DNA of 49,847 nucleotides from an uncultured Collinsella sp. (GCA_900543615.1 UQSC01000002.1:1-49847), one strand, 5' to 3'. Counted from the stretch's first letter, positions 1 through 8,516 are shown. A program made the numbers and translations. The notes: generated from the sequence alone by a model not told the origin.

Positions 1-49
1 ATCTACACAAGGCTATTCGTCGGCAGCGTCAGATGTGTATAAGAGACAG
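1..49. other. Nextera P5/i5 sequencing adapter left on the contig
   Basis: Bases 17-49 match the Nextera read-1 adapter: TCGTCGGCAGCGTC followed by the transposon mosaic end AGATGTGTATAAGAGACAG. They are preceded by ATCTACAC, the end of the P5 oligo, and by an 8-nt i5 index slot (AAGGCTAT, which I recall as a Nextera XT index). Translating through it gives the CLLYTSDAADE-type tail familiar as adapter contamination in protein databases. This is a library artefact and real sequence starts at base 50. Confidence 0.97.
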
Positions 50-840
50 ATGTCGCGGGGGCACAGGTTGTGCTCGGAGAGCCACACGGACTGACGGCCA
101 GCCTCGCGCGCAAACTCACGCAGATCGGAGCTGGTTGCGGGCAGCAGAGCCGTGCCGGGGAGCATAAGGCCCAGGGCCTCGGCGGTAACCTGCATGGTCG
201 AGGCGGTACCCATAAAGGAGCAGGCGCCGCAGCTGGGGCATGCGTTGTGCTTGGCAAACTCAAGCTCCTCGCGAGAAATCTCGCCGCGCTCGTAGCGGGC
301 AGAAATCGCGCCGAGCTGCTCCAGGGTCAGCAGGTCGGGACCGGCATCCATGACACCGCCGGTAACGACGATGGAGGGGATGTTGATGCGGCCCATGGCC
401 ATGAGGTTCGCAGGCAGACCCTTATCGCAGCTGGCGACAAAGACGCCGGCGTCGAATGGAGTGGCCTTGGCATGAATCTCGATCATGTTGGCGATCATGT
501 CGCGGCTGGGCAGCGAGTAGTTAATGCCGTCGTGGCCCTGGGCCTCGCCGTCGCAGATATCGGTGCAGAAGTAACGGGCACCGTGACCGCCAGCCTCGGC
601 AACGCCAGCACGGACCTCCTCGACCAGATCAAACAGGCCGGTAGAACCCGGGTGCGAGTCGCCAAACGTCGACTCGATAATGACCTGCGGCTTGTCCAGA
701 TCCTCGATGGTCCAGCCAGACCCCAGACGCAGCGGGTCCATCTCGGGGCTGATGGTGCGAAACTTGCCGGAACGCGGCTGCAGCTTGGCAACCAGGTCGG
801 CTGCCTCCTGCTGAATCTGTGCCTTGGTCTTCTCGTCCAT
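50..840 (-). CDS. IlvD/Edd family sugar-acid dehydratase, C-terminus cut off by the adapter
   Basis: The first 264 residues of an iron-sulfur dehydratase of the IlvD/Edd family, which converts a dihydroxy acid to a 2-keto-3-deoxy acid. Visible motifs are CDG at about residue 96, SCDKGLP around Cys138 and CPSCGAC at 201-207, which hold the expected Fe-S cysteines. The CDKGLP block and the following GTASTMQVTAEALG stretch look more like the xylonate dehydratases YjhG/YagF than housekeeping IlvD. The start at 840 is preferred because AGGAG lies just upstream; an in-frame ATG 12 codons earlier lacks a ribosome site. The gene follows a GntP permease on the same strand, a pairing known from the E. 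coli yjhF-yjhG region, so the substrate is probably an aldonate such as gluconate, galactonate or xylonate (inference). It should be about 570 or more residues; the rest lies off the contig. Confidence 0.85.
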
Positions 841-948
841 GATGCTCTCCTCTTTTGATTTGAACGGTTGTATCAATCGTTGGTTAATGAATCAGGTGTA
901 AATGGGTGCCGAGCGATGCACTCGGCAAAAGATGCTTAGCTACGCGAA

Positions 949-2310
949 CTAGGCGAAGAACGAAATCACCAGGGCGCAGGCAAGACCCGAAAGGCCGATG
1001 AGCGTCTCCATAACGGTCCAGGACTTGAGGGTGGTCTTCTCGTCAATCTCCAGGAACGAGGAGCACATCCAAAAACCGGCATCGTTGACGTGCGAGAGGG
1101 CCGTGGCACCGCCGCAGATAGCAAGACAGATAGCGGCACGCATGAGCACCGAAGCGCCGGCGACCGCGGGCATGGCGGCCATAATGCCCGATGCCATGGT
1201 CATAGCAACGATGGAGCTGCCAACAGAGGCACGCACCATGACGGCAATCAAAAAGGCAACGACCACCAAAGGCAGCGGTGAAGCCTCGAGCATGGGCCCA
1301 ATAACCTGGCCCAAGCCGCAGTCCTGCAGCATCCAGCGAATGACGCCGCCGCAAGCGATAACCAGCAAGATCATGCCGACGGGCTTAAGAGAGCGGTCGA
1401 GCAAGGCCTTGAGCTCGGCGCCGGAGTAGCCGCGGCGCGCGCCCAGCAGATACATCGCGACGAGCGTGGCGAGCGTCAAAGCGACGAACGGCTTGCCCAG
1501 GAAGGCGAGAATCGAGGCGAGCTCGGCGGGCATGGGGATATAAGAGGACAGCGTGCCCAGCAAAATCAAACAAAGCGGCGTGAGCACGATGGCAAGCACC
1601 ATGCCAAAGGAGGGAAGCTCCTTTTCGTCGCTCGCGCCCTCGGCAGAGGTAAAGTGCTCCGGAACATCGGTAAAGATGCGACCGCCCACGTTGCGACCCC
1701 AGATGACGCCGGCGATCGCCATGGCGATGAAGGCGGTAGGGATACCGACGAGGATCATGGTGCCCAGGTCGACACCGAGCGTGCCGGCGACCAGAACCGA
1801 CCCGGCCGATGGCGGCACAAACGCATAGCCAGCGGCAAGTCCCGCGAGCAGCGCGATGCCGTAGTAGAGCGTCGACTTTTTGGTCTGCGATGCCACACTA
1901 AACGCAAGTGGGATCAAAACGACCACGCCGGCCTCAAAGAACACCGTAGTGCCGATAACCAGACCGGTAATGCCCAGCGCCCAGCTGGAATGACCCTGCC
2001 CAAAGGTATCGATGAAGGTCTGGGCGATCTTCTTGGCGCCGCCGCTCTCCTCAAGAATCTGGCCAAACATCGAGCCGAGGCCAATGAGCAGGGCGATGTT
2101 TTGCAGCGTGGTTCCCACGCCCTTGGTGACAGTGTCCGCCACCAGGTCGAGCGGCATACCGGCGCCGATGCCGATCGCGAGCGCCGAGACCATCATCGAA
2201 AGCACGGGATGCAGCTTGAACTTGATGATGAGCGCAAGCAGCAGCGCGATGCCCACGATGGCGGCGATGACCAGCCTGGTGGGATCAGCCATAAACGTTG
2301 GGTCTGACAT
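949..2310 (-). CDS. GntP family gluconate/sugar-acid permease
   Basis: A 453-residue integral membrane protein of the GntP family of proton symporters for gluconate and related acids. It is hydrophobic throughout, with roughly 12-14 membrane segments and typical stretches such as GGAKKIAQTFIDTFG after residue 90 and the Gly/Pro-rich FVPPSAGS loop. The ATG at 2310 is chosen because GGAGG lies about 5 nt upstream; Met7 is a weaker alternative. The dehydratase gene starts 108 bases downstream on the same strand, so the two probably form an operon for uptake and dehydration of one sugar acid. The promoter region is shared with the divergent GntR-type gene and carries its likely operators. The exact substrate cannot be read from sequence. 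Confidence 0.9.
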   Translation of the reverse strand: MSDPTFMADPTRLVIAAIVGIALLLALIIKFKLHPVLSMMVSALAIGIGAGMPLDLVADTVTKGVGTTLQNIALLIGLGSMFGQILEESGGAKKIAQTFIDTFGQGHSSWALGITGLVIGTTVFFEAGVVVLIPLAFSVASQTKKSTLYYGIALLAGLAAGYAFVPPSAGSVLVAGTLGVDLGTMILVGIPTAFIAMAIAGVIWGRNVGGRIFTDVPEHFTSAEGASDEKELPSFGMVLAIVLTPLCLILLGTLSSYIPMPAELASILAFLGKPFVALTLATLVAMYLLGARRGYSGAELKALLDRSLKPVGMILLVIACGGVIRWMLQDCGLGQVIGPMLEASPLPLVVVAFLIAVMVRASVGSSIVAMTMASGIMAAMPAVAGASVLMRAAICLAICGGATALSHVNDAGFWMCSSFLEIDEKTTLKSWTVMETLIGLSGLACALVISFFA

Positions 2311-2323
2311 CTTTCCTCCAATT

Positions 2324-2419
2324 CATCAGACCTTTTGAATTCGTCTGATGACTATAGCGTGTTTTGGAAAGGTCTGATGTTTCATTTTGAAATTTGTTCG
2401 AAATACATCTGATGTATTT
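2324..2419. promoter_or_regulatory. Operator cluster between gntP-type permease and gntR-type regulator
   Basis: CATCAGAC (2324-2331) and GTCTGATG (2343-2350) form a perfect 8-bp inverted repeat with an 11-nt spacer. A further half-site GGTCTGATG lies at 2371-2379. AAATACATC-T-GATGTATTT at 2401-2419 is a perfect 9-bp palindrome around one base. The sites lie between divergent genes, next to a FadR-type regulator, which fits autoregulation and control of the permease-dehydratase operon (inference). Confidence 0.6.
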
Positions 2420-2544
2420 GGTAAACGGTCGTATTTGCGCTGCGAACGGTACATCTAAGCCGCCCGACTCAAATCCAGCGGCCAATATCGTATCCGTGGT
2501 GCGCTAAAATAGCTCAGATGAATTTTGTAATGAAAGGTATAGCT

Positions 2545-3237
2545 ATGGCCCGCGCCGAATCGGGACTCCCCGAGCAAATATCGGAGAAAATCATTCAATT
2601 AATTCTGGATGAACACCTTGAGCAAGGCGATCGCCTGCCCAAGGAAACCGTGCTGGTCGAGCGCTTGGGCGCCGGCAGGAGCACCGTGCGCGAGGCCATG
2701 AAGTTGCTGCAGTCGCGCAATATCGTGCGCATTAAGCAGGGTTCGGGCACCTATGTGGCGTCAAACCCCGGCGTTGCCGACGACCCGCTGGGCTTTACCT
2801 TTATCGACGACAAGCAGCGTCTGGCGCGCGACCTACTCGAGGTGCGCTTTATGATCGAGCCGCAGATTGCACGCATGGCAGCCGAGCACGCAACCAACGA
2901 CCAGGTCGTCTGTATCAAAGAGCTCTGCGACGAATCCGAGCGCCTGGCCGAGGCCGGTGAGGATTACTCCGCCACCGACACCGCGTTCCACAATGCCATT
3001 GCCGAGAGCTCCGGAAACCTCGTCGTTCCCCGCCTGATGGGCGTGCTCAAGGCATCCGTCCCCCTCTTTATCGACGTGACCGGCAAAAAGCTCGTCGAGG
3101 AAACTATCCGCACGCACCGCGATGTGGCCGACGCCATCGCCTCGCGCAATCCCACCGCCGCGCACGACGCGATGTATCTGCACCTGGTGTATAACCGCAA
3201 CATGATTGCGGAGGGCGCGCAGGAACAGAGCGAATAA
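2545..3237 (+). CDS. FadR-subfamily GntR transcriptional regulator
   Basis: A 230-residue regulator. Residues 1-75 are a winged helix-turn-helix of the GntR family, with the hallmark segment GDRLPKETVLVERLGAGRSTVREA and the wing RIKQGSGTYV. The rest is an all-helical FCD ligand-binding domain containing the FHNAIAESSGN helix seen in FadR-type proteins. The start is set at 2545 because AAAGG precedes it; an ATG at 2518 is in frame but has no ribosome site. It is divergent from the GntP permease and dehydratase and probably represses them until a sugar-acid intermediate is present (inference from position). It might also influence the KduD-like gene 160 bases downstream, although that promoter has its own LacI-type operator. 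Confidence 0.88.
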   Translation: MARAESGLPEQISEKIIQLILDEHLEQGDRLPKETVLVERLGAGRSTVREAMKLLQSRNIVRIKQGSGTYVASNPGVADDPLGFTFIDDKQRLARDLLEVRFMIEPQIARMAAEHATNDQVVCIKELCDESERLAEAGEDYSATDTAFHNAIAESSGNLVVPRLMGVLKASVPLFIDVTGKKLVEETIRTHRDVADAIASRNPTAAHDAMYLHLVYNRNMIAEGAQEQSE

Positions 3238-3280
3238 ACGTCCGCGCGGCAAGGGCGATTTCACCGTTTACCTTTTAAAA

Positions 3281-3292
3281 GTGAACGTTCAC
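3281..3292. promoter_or_regulatory. LacI-type operator upstream of the KduD-like gene
   Basis: GTGAACGTTCAC is a perfect 12-bp palindrome with the central CG typical of LacI-family operators. It lies 105 bases before the KduD-like start. It matches the sites before uxaC, the GPH symporter and the GH105 gene, and suggests common control by the regulator at 23315-24394. Confidence 0.6.
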
Positions 3293-3397
3293 CTGATTTT
3301 AGGAGAATCTGACTTTTAATTCCCCCTCTTCACCTATACTGACCTTGTATGAAAAGCAAGACTTATATAGATGAACGTTTCTTTTGAAAGGATCGCT

Positions 3398-4207
3398 ATG
3401 TCTGATCTTATGGACAGCTTCCGTCTGGACGGCAAGGTCGCACTGGTGACCGGCGCCACCTACGGCATTGGCATGGCCATTGCCGAGGCGCTCGGAGAGG
3501 CCGGCGCCAAGATCGCCTTTAACGCCCGTCACGCCGACAAAGTCGCCGAAGCCGAGAAGCACTACCGTGAGCTGGGCTTTGACGCTCACGGCTATGTTGC
3601 CGACGTCACCGACGAGACTGTCGTCGCCGAGCTCATCGCCAAGATCGAGGCCGACTTTGGCACCACGCCCGACATCCTGGTCAACAACGCCGGCGTCATC
3701 CAGCGTACCCCGATGCTCGACATGAGCGCCGAGGACTTCCGCCGCGTCGTCGATATCGACCTCAACGCACCGTTTATCGTGTCAAAGGCCTGCCTGCCCG
3801 GCATGATCGCCAAGGGCCACGGCAAGATCATCAACATCTGCTCGATGATGAGCGAGCTGGGTCGCGAGACCATCGCCGGCTATGCCGCGGCCAAGGGCGG
3901 ACTCAAGATGCTCACCAAGAACATCTGCTCGGAGTTTGGCGAGGCCAATATCCAGTGCAACGGCATTGGACCCGGCTACATCGCCACGCCGCAGACCGCA
4001 CCGCTGCGCGAGACGCAGCCCGACGGCAGCCGCCACCCGTTTGACCAGTTCATCATTGCCAAGACGCCGGCCGCCCGTTGGGGCACGCCCGAGGATCTGA
4101 AGGGCCCCGCCGTGTTCTTGGCTTCCGACGCGTCGAACTTCGTCAACGGCCACATCCTCTACGTCGACGGCGGAATCTTGGCCTACATCGGCAAGCAACC
4201 GCAGTAA
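3398..4207 (+). CDS. kduD: SDR-family 2-keto-3-deoxygluconate 5-dehydrogenase (KduD/DhuD-like)
   Basis: A 269-residue classical short-chain dehydrogenase. The cofactor motif TGATYGIG is at 18-25, NNAG at 96-99, and the catalytic Ser149, Tyr162 and Lys166 are in place. Close families are KduD and gluconate 5-dehydrogenase. The next gene is an RpiB-family isomerase, and this dehydrogenase plus RpiB-type pair is the arrangement described in streptococci as DhuD and DhuI. There they convert unsaturated uronates from glycan lyase products to 2-keto-3-deoxygluconate. The start at 3398 follows GAAAGG; an in-frame ATG nine codons earlier has no ribosome site. A LacI-type operator lies at 3281-3292. 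Gluconate 5-dehydrogenase activity is the main alternative, given the gluconate-type permease nearby. Confidence 0.82.
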   Translation: MSDLMDSFRLDGKVALVTGATYGIGMAIAEALGEAGAKIAFNARHADKVAEAEKHYRELGFDAHGYVADVTDETVVAELIAKIEADFGTTPDILVNNAGVIQRTPMLDMSAEDFRRVVDIDLNAPFIVSKACLPGMIAKGHGKIINICSMMSELGRETIAGYAAAKGGLKMLTKNICSEFGEANIQCNGIGPGYIATPQTAPLRETQPDGSRHPFDQFIIAKTPAARWGTPEDLKGPAVFLASDASNFVNGHILYVDGGILAYIGKQPQ

Positions 4208-4325
4208 GACGTCTGGGCGAGGCGACAGACCTTATCGTCCACCGCCCGCAGAGCGGCCTCTCTGTTGGAGATGCCACGCAACATAACTAACAATTAATTT
4301 AGAAAATAGTGGAAGGTTATCTATC

Positions 4326-4967
4326 ATGAAAATCGCTCTGATCAATGAGAACTCTCAGAACTCCAAGAACCCCATGATCGAGGCTGCCCTTAAGAAGGTT
4401 GTCGAGCCCATGGGGCACACCGTCTTTAACTATGGTATGTATGCCGACGCCGACTCCAAGCCCCTCACCTACGTGCAGAACGGCATCCTTGCCGCCGTGC
4501 TGCTGAACTCCGGTGCTGCCGACTACGTCGTGACCGGCTGCGGCACCGGCGAGGGCGCCATGCTCGCCTGTAACTCCTTCCCCGGCGTGCTGTGCGGCCA
4601 CGTTGCCGACCCGCTCGACGCCTACACCTTTGCCCAGGTCAACGATGGCAACGCCGTCGCCATGCCCTTCGCTCTTAAGAACGGCTGGGGCCAGGAGCTC
4701 AACCTTGAGTACACCTTCGAGAAGCTCTTCGGCTTTGGTTCGGGCAACGGCTATCCTGCCGAGCGCGTTGAGCCCGAGCAGCGCAACAAGAAGATCCTCG
4801 ACGGCGTCCGCGCTGTGACTATGCGTCCGCTCGTCGACGTTCTGGGCGAGATCGATCAGGACCTGGTGAAGGGCGCACTTGCCGGCGAACACTTCCAGGA
4901 GTACTTCTTTGCCAACGCAACCGACGAGGCCATCATCGCCAAGGTCAAGGAGATCCTGGGCCTCTAA
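4326..4967 (+). CDS. RpiB/LacA/LacB family sugar isomerase, probable unsaturated-uronate isomerase (DhuI-like)
   Basis: A 213-residue member of the ribose-5-phosphate isomerase B fold family. The N-terminus MKIALINENSQ and the segment VVTGCGTGEGAMLACN correspond to the RpiB nucleotide-like fold and its active-site Cys/Gly loop. It is longer than true RpiB (about 150 residues) and has an extra C-terminal region, as in the group that includes the streptococcal isomerase of 4-deoxy-5-hexosulose-uronate. It follows the KduD-like gene with a 118-base gap and its own GGAAGG ribosome site, and it ends in a strong terminator. The likely role is the isomerisation before KduD in breakdown of unsaturated galacturonate released by the GH105 enzyme. 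No KduI homologue is present in the window, which supports this. Confidence 0.8.
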   Translation: MKIALINENSQNSKNPMIEAALKKVVEPMGHTVFNYGMYADADSKPLTYVQNGILAAVLLNSGAADYVVTGCGTGEGAMLACNSFPGVLCGHVADPLDAYTFAQVNDGNAVAMPFALKNGWGQELNLEYTFEKLFGFGSGNGYPAERVEPEQRNKKILDGVRAVTMRPLVDVLGEIDQDLVKGALAGEHFQEYFFANATDEAIIAKVKEILGL

Positions 4968-4993
4968 TCGCACGACTCATTGCAGCTAACGCA

Positions 4994-5033
4994 AGCGGCG
5001 GTCGTCCCATGTACGGGACGACCGCCGCTTTTT
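4994..5033 (+). terminator. Rho-independent terminator after the isomerase gene
   Basis: AGCGGCGGTCGTCCC (4994-5008) pairs perfectly with GGGACGACCGCCGCT (5015-5029) around a 6-base loop, followed by a T run. It lies between the convergent isomerase and old-yellow-enzyme genes and mainly serves the plus strand. Confidence 0.93.
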
Positions 5034-5087
5034 GCTATCTACCGACTGACGCCGCGGGGATAGGCCTCACATGCACCAAGGGGTTGA

Positions 5088-7037
5088 CTAGAGCTCGCAA
5101 GCAACCTTGTAGCCATCGCCGATGGCGTCGCGGATGTTGCCGCACTTGTTGGCATCGCCCAACACGTGGGTGGTAACGCCGGCTGCAGCAAGGTCGTCGG
5201 CCAACTTGGTATTGGGACGATAGCCCATGGCAAGTACCAGCGTATCGGCATCGGCGATGGTGTGGATCTCGCCGTCCTTTTCGTAGCTGATGGCATCCTC
5301 GGTAATCTCGGTCACCTTGGCCTCGGTCAGCACGTGAACGCCCTTGGAGAGCATGCGCGTGATGAGCACCGCGCGACCGGCGCCGCCCTCGTTGGCGGCG
5401 AGCGTCTTGGTCATCTCGATGACGGTGACGTCGCGATTGGCCGGCGACAGATCGTTGACCAACGGGGCCAGGTAGTCGGCCGTCTCGCAACCGACGGTGC
5501 CGCCGCCCACGATGACAATCTTCTTGCCCGGGAAAGCCTTGCCACCCAGCAGGTCGTCAGCCGTCATAACCTGCTTAAAGCCCTGCATGAAGGCCGGGGC
5601 GATGGGCTCGGCGCCATAAGCCAGGACAACCTCGTAACCCGCGTAGTCACGCTGAATGTCCTCGGCAGTAAGCTCGGTGCCAAATACGCACTTCACGCCG
5701 GCCTCGGCCAGGCGACGGTACTGATACTTGATCACGCGGGTGAGCTCCTGCTTTGCCGGCGGAACGGCTGCGATGCGCATCTCGCCGCCCGGCTCATCCT
5801 GCTTATCCACGAGCACCACGTTGTGGCCGCGCTTGGCGGCAATGTAGGCTGCCTCCATGCCCGCAGGACCAGCACCCACAACGAGCACGTTCTTGGCCTC
5901 GGCGGCAGGCTCGTAGCCGGCTTCGTCGCGCTCCACGTCCGGATTGACGGTGCAGGAGATGCGCTTGCCAAACATAATGCCGTTCAGGCAGCGCAGGCAG
6001 CCAATGCAGGGGCGAATATCGTCGGCGTTGCCGGCAGCGGCCTTGTTGCAGAACTCGGCATCGCACAGATTGGCGCGGCCCATCATACAGATGTCGGCAG
6101 CGCCGTCCTCGATCAGCTCCTCGGCGATCCAGGCCTCGTTGATACGTCCGACGGTGGCGACAGGAATGTTGACGTGCTTTTTGATCTCGCGCGAGCAGGC
6201 AGCGTGCGAGGCCTGCTGGGTACCGGCGGCAGGAATCGCGGAACCGCGCTTGATGGTGGTGCCGCCCGACACATGAATCATGTCGACGCCGGCCTTCTCC
6301 AGGCGACGCGAGACGTAGATCATGTCGTTGAGGGTCAGACCGCCATCGGTGTACTCATTGCCCGAGATGCGGACGTCGATGATAAAGTCCTTGCCGCAGC
6401 GCTCGCGAATCTCGGCGATGACCTCGAGCAAAAAGCGCATGCGGGCGTCGAGCGAGCCGCCGTACTCATCGGTACGCTTGTTATAGAGCGGGGTCAAGAA
6501 ACCGCCGAGCATGCCGTGGGCGTGCGCCGCATGGACCTCGACGCCATCGACACCGGCCTTCTGCATACGCACGGCAGCGTCGCCAAACTGATGCGTGAGC
6601 TCGTGAATCTCGTCGACCGTGATAGGACGCGGTGCCTCACGGGCATAGGACGGTCCCACGAAGGACGGAGCGATCAGGCGCGGCGTGCCCGGAATGTTAA
6701 AGGCCATGTAGGCGGGGTGGAAGAGCTGCGGCATGATCTTGCAGCCATACTCGTGGACGGCCGCGGCGAGCTTTTCCCAGCCAGGGATAAACGTGTCGTC
6801 GTAGCAGCACATGTCACCCGGCAGATAGGTATAGGTAGGCTCGACCGTCACGACCTCGGTGATGATGAGGCCCACGCCGCCCTTGGCGCGGGCACGGTAA
6901 TGATCGACCAAGTCGTCGGTCACATAGCCATGATCGGCCAGGTTGGTGGACACCGGCGGCATAAAGACGCGGTTCTTGACCTCGGTCGTACCGACCTTGA
7001 TCGGGCTAAAGAGCATTGGATAGGCAGAGGACTCCAT
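5088..7037 (-). CDS. Old yellow enzyme-type FMN/4Fe-4S/FAD oxidoreductase (2,4-dienoyl-CoA reductase-like)
   Basis: A 649-residue flavoprotein with the layout of bacterial 2,4-dienoyl-CoA reductase and the bile-acid NADH:flavin oxidoreductases. Residues 1-330 form an FMN TIM barrel with the active-site segment VHAAHAHG at 168-175 and NKRTDEYGGSL. A 4Fe-4S site follows with C344, C347, C350 and C362. A C-terminal FAD/NAD(P) module contains GAGPAG at 388-393 and a second GGGTVG motif. The start follows GAAAGGAA. It sits last in the minus-strand run downstream of the GltD-like gene, but a long inverted repeat lies between them, so co-transcription is uncertain. The substrate is unknown; it may reduce plant-derived enoates or unsaturated sugar-acid products (inference). 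Confidence 0.87.
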   Translation of the reverse strand: MESSAYPMLFSPIKVGTTEVKNRVFMPPVSTNLADHGYVTDDLVDHYRARAKGGVGLIITEVVTVEPTYTYLPGDMCCYDDTFIPGWEKLAAAVHEYGCKIMPQLFHPAYMAFNIPGTPRLIAPSFVGPSYAREAPRPITVDEIHELTHQFGDAAVRMQKAGVDGVEVHAAHAHGMLGGFLTPLYNKRTDEYGGSLDARMRFLLEVIAEIRERCGKDFIIDVRISGNEYTDGGLTLNDMIYVSRRLEKAGVDMIHVSGGTTIKRGSAIPAAGTQQASHAACSREIKKHVNIPVATVGRINEAWIAEELIEDGAADICMMGRANLCDAEFCNKAAAGNADDIRPCIGCLRCLNGIMFGKRISCTVNPDVERDEAGYEPAAEAKNVLVVGAGPAGMEAAYIAAKRGHNVVLVDKQDEPGGEMRIAAVPPAKQELTRVIKYQYRRLAEAGVKCVFGTELTAEDIQRDYAGYEVVLAYGAEPIAPAFMQGFKQVMTADDLLGGKAFPGKKIVIVGGGTVGCETADYLAPLVNDLSPANRDVTVIEMTKTLAANEGGAGRAVLITRMLSKGVHVLTEAKVTEITEDAISYEKDGEIHTIADADTLVLAMGYRPNTKLADDLAAAGVTTHVLGDANKCGNIRDAIGDGYKVACEL

Positions 7038-7152
7038 ACAGGGTTCCTTTCATTTGAGCCGCTCGGCGGCAGTTGCTAACGTACCTATCGTATCAGCAAC
7101 CGCACAGCACCCGACCGCACGCGCTCCCCCAGTCTCTGCTCAACCCCCAAAA

Positions 7153-7219
7153 AGTTGCGGTGAAATACGGGGCAGCCGAGGCTTTTCACAGCCAAAACAG
7201 TCCGTATTTCACCGCAACT
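7153..7219. repeat. 18-bp perfect inverted repeat in the GltD-like/OYE intergenic gap
   Basis: AGTTGCGGTGAAATACGG (7153-7170) is exactly inverted at 7202-7219, around a 31-nt loop that includes a small GGCT/AGCC-type stem. On the minus strand it begins 15 bases after the GltD-like stop and is followed by TTTTTGGG, so it can act as a terminator. The stem is longer than usual for one. Confidence 0.75.
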
Positions 7220-7234
7220 AATGGATGGGATGTG

Positions 7235-8452
7235 TTAGAGGCCCAGGTAGCTGGTCATGCCTTCGACGGCGAGCTTGGCGCCGGCTACGGCGTGGACCAC
7301 GGTGAGCGGGCCGTTGACCACGTCGCCGGCGGCAAAGACGCCAGGCACGGTGGTCATGCCGCGCTCGTCGACCGAAAGCAGGCCGCGATGGTCGGTCTCC
7401 AGACCGCCCGTCGTAAGCACAAGCTTGTCCTTGGGCACCTGCGAAGCCGCGATCACAACTGTGTCGGCGGACACATGGTCGAGCTCTTCCTCATAGCCCA
7501 CCACGTTGTTGTCCTCGTCAAAGATAGCCGTCTCGAACACCGGACCGTTATCGTCGATGGCGCAGATCGCCTTGCCGCACACAATCTCGGCACCGTCAAG
7601 CTCGGTCAGCTCCACCTCGTCATCGATGGCCGAGATATGGCGCGATCGAGCATACACGGTGACCTTACGAGCACCCGAGCGCAGCGCCGTGCGGGCCACA
7701 TCCATGGCCACGTTACCGGCACCGATGACCGCCACATTCTGTCCGATTGCCACGCTCGCGGGATCGACCAGGTAATCGATGCCAAACAGCACGTTGCCGC
7801 GCGACTCGCCGGGAATACCCAGTTTGCGAGCTCGCCAGGTACCGGTACCGACAAAGACCGCGTCGTAGCCGTCACGTAGCAGGTCGTCGATATGCAGCGC
7901 GCCGCCGATGGTGGTCGAGGGGCGCACGCGCACGCCAAGCGAGCACATCACGTGACGGTACTTTTGTACGAGCGCACGGGGCAGGCGGAACTCGGGGATA
8001 CCGTATTCCAGCACACCGCCGATCTCGGGGCGCTGTTCAAATACCGTGACGGCACAGCCTAGCTGGGCCATCTTAATGGCCACGGTAATACCGGCAGGAC
8101 CGGAACCGACCACAGCAACCTGTTTGCCGCACGACGGCGCAGACGTCCACTCCTTACGATCCAAATACGCTGTCGAGATATAGTTCTCGATGCTCGAGAA
8201 ATGCACGGGTGTGCCCTTGCGGCCCTGGATGCAAGCGCCCTCGCACTGGCCCGAATGGTTGCACACCACGGAGCAGACCGCGCTCATGGGATTGTTCTGG
8301 AACAGCAGCTCGCCCGCCTCTTCTAGACGACGCTGTTTGAACAGTTCGATGACCTGCGGAATAGGCGTCTGAACCGGGCAGCCCTTAATCTGACAGAACG
8401 CCCTTTTACAACCTAGGCAACGATTCGCCTCTTCGACAATGTGGATAGCCAC
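7235..8452 (-). CDS. GltD-like NAD(P)-dependent FAD/iron-sulfur oxidoreductase
   Basis: A 405-residue protein related to the small subunit of glutamate synthase and other electron-bifurcation or electron-input flavoproteins. The N-terminal domain carries cysteine clusters (C12, C15, C20, C25 and C60, C64, C70, C74) for two iron-sulfur centres. FAD binding is shown by GSGPAG at 116-121 and NAD(P)H binding by VIGAGNVAMDVA. A GTG start at 8452 is chosen because AAGGGGAG lies 5 bases before it; a TTG nine codons upstream lacks a site. No glutamate synthase large subunit is nearby, so it is not simply gltD. It lies between the TIM-barrel isomerase and the old-yellow-enzyme gene and may feed electrons to that enzyme (inference). 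Confidence 0.85.
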   Translation of the reverse strand: MAIHIVEEANRCLGCKRAFCQIKGCPVQTPIPQVIELFKQRRLEEAGELLFQNNPMSAVCSVVCNHSGQCEGACIQGRKGTPVHFSSIENYISTAYLDRKEWTSAPSCGKQVAVVGSGPAGITVAIKMAQLGCAVTVFEQRPEIGGVLEYGIPEFRLPRALVQKYRHVMCSLGVRVRPSTTIGGALHIDDLLRDGYDAVFVGTGTWRARKLGIPGESRGNVLFGIDYLVDPASVAIGQNVAVIGAGNVAMDVARTALRSGARKVTVYARSRHISAIDDEVELTELDGAEIVCGKAICAIDDNGPVFETAIFDEDNNVVGYEEELDHVSADTVVIAASQVPKDKLVLTTGGLETDHRGLLSVDERGMTTVPGVFAAGDVVNGPLTVVHAVAGAKLAVEGMTSYLGL

Positions 8453-8479
8453 GCAACTCCCCTTTTTAATGCAATCCAA

Positions 8480-8516
8480 TGGGGGCGACGATAAAGACCC
8501 TTCACCGCCGCCCCCA
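8480..8516 (-). terminator. GC-rich hairpin between the TIM-barrel and GltD-like genes
   Basis: TGGGGGCG (8480-8487) pairs with CGCCCCCA (8509-8516). It lies 41 bases after the TIM-barrel gene stop and just before the GltD-like ribosome site. There is no clean T run, so it may reduce read-through or shape transcript stability rather than terminate fully. Confidence 0.5.

Noticed and set aside
50..840. Housekeeping dihydroxy-acid dehydratase IlvD
   Set aside because: The CDKGLP motif and the GntP/GntR neighbours fit the sugar-acid branch better, and there are no ilv genes near.
7235..8452. True glutamate synthase small subunit
   Set aside because: The family match is clear, but no large subunit is nearby and the neighbours are pectin and redox genes, so the gltD symbol was withheld.
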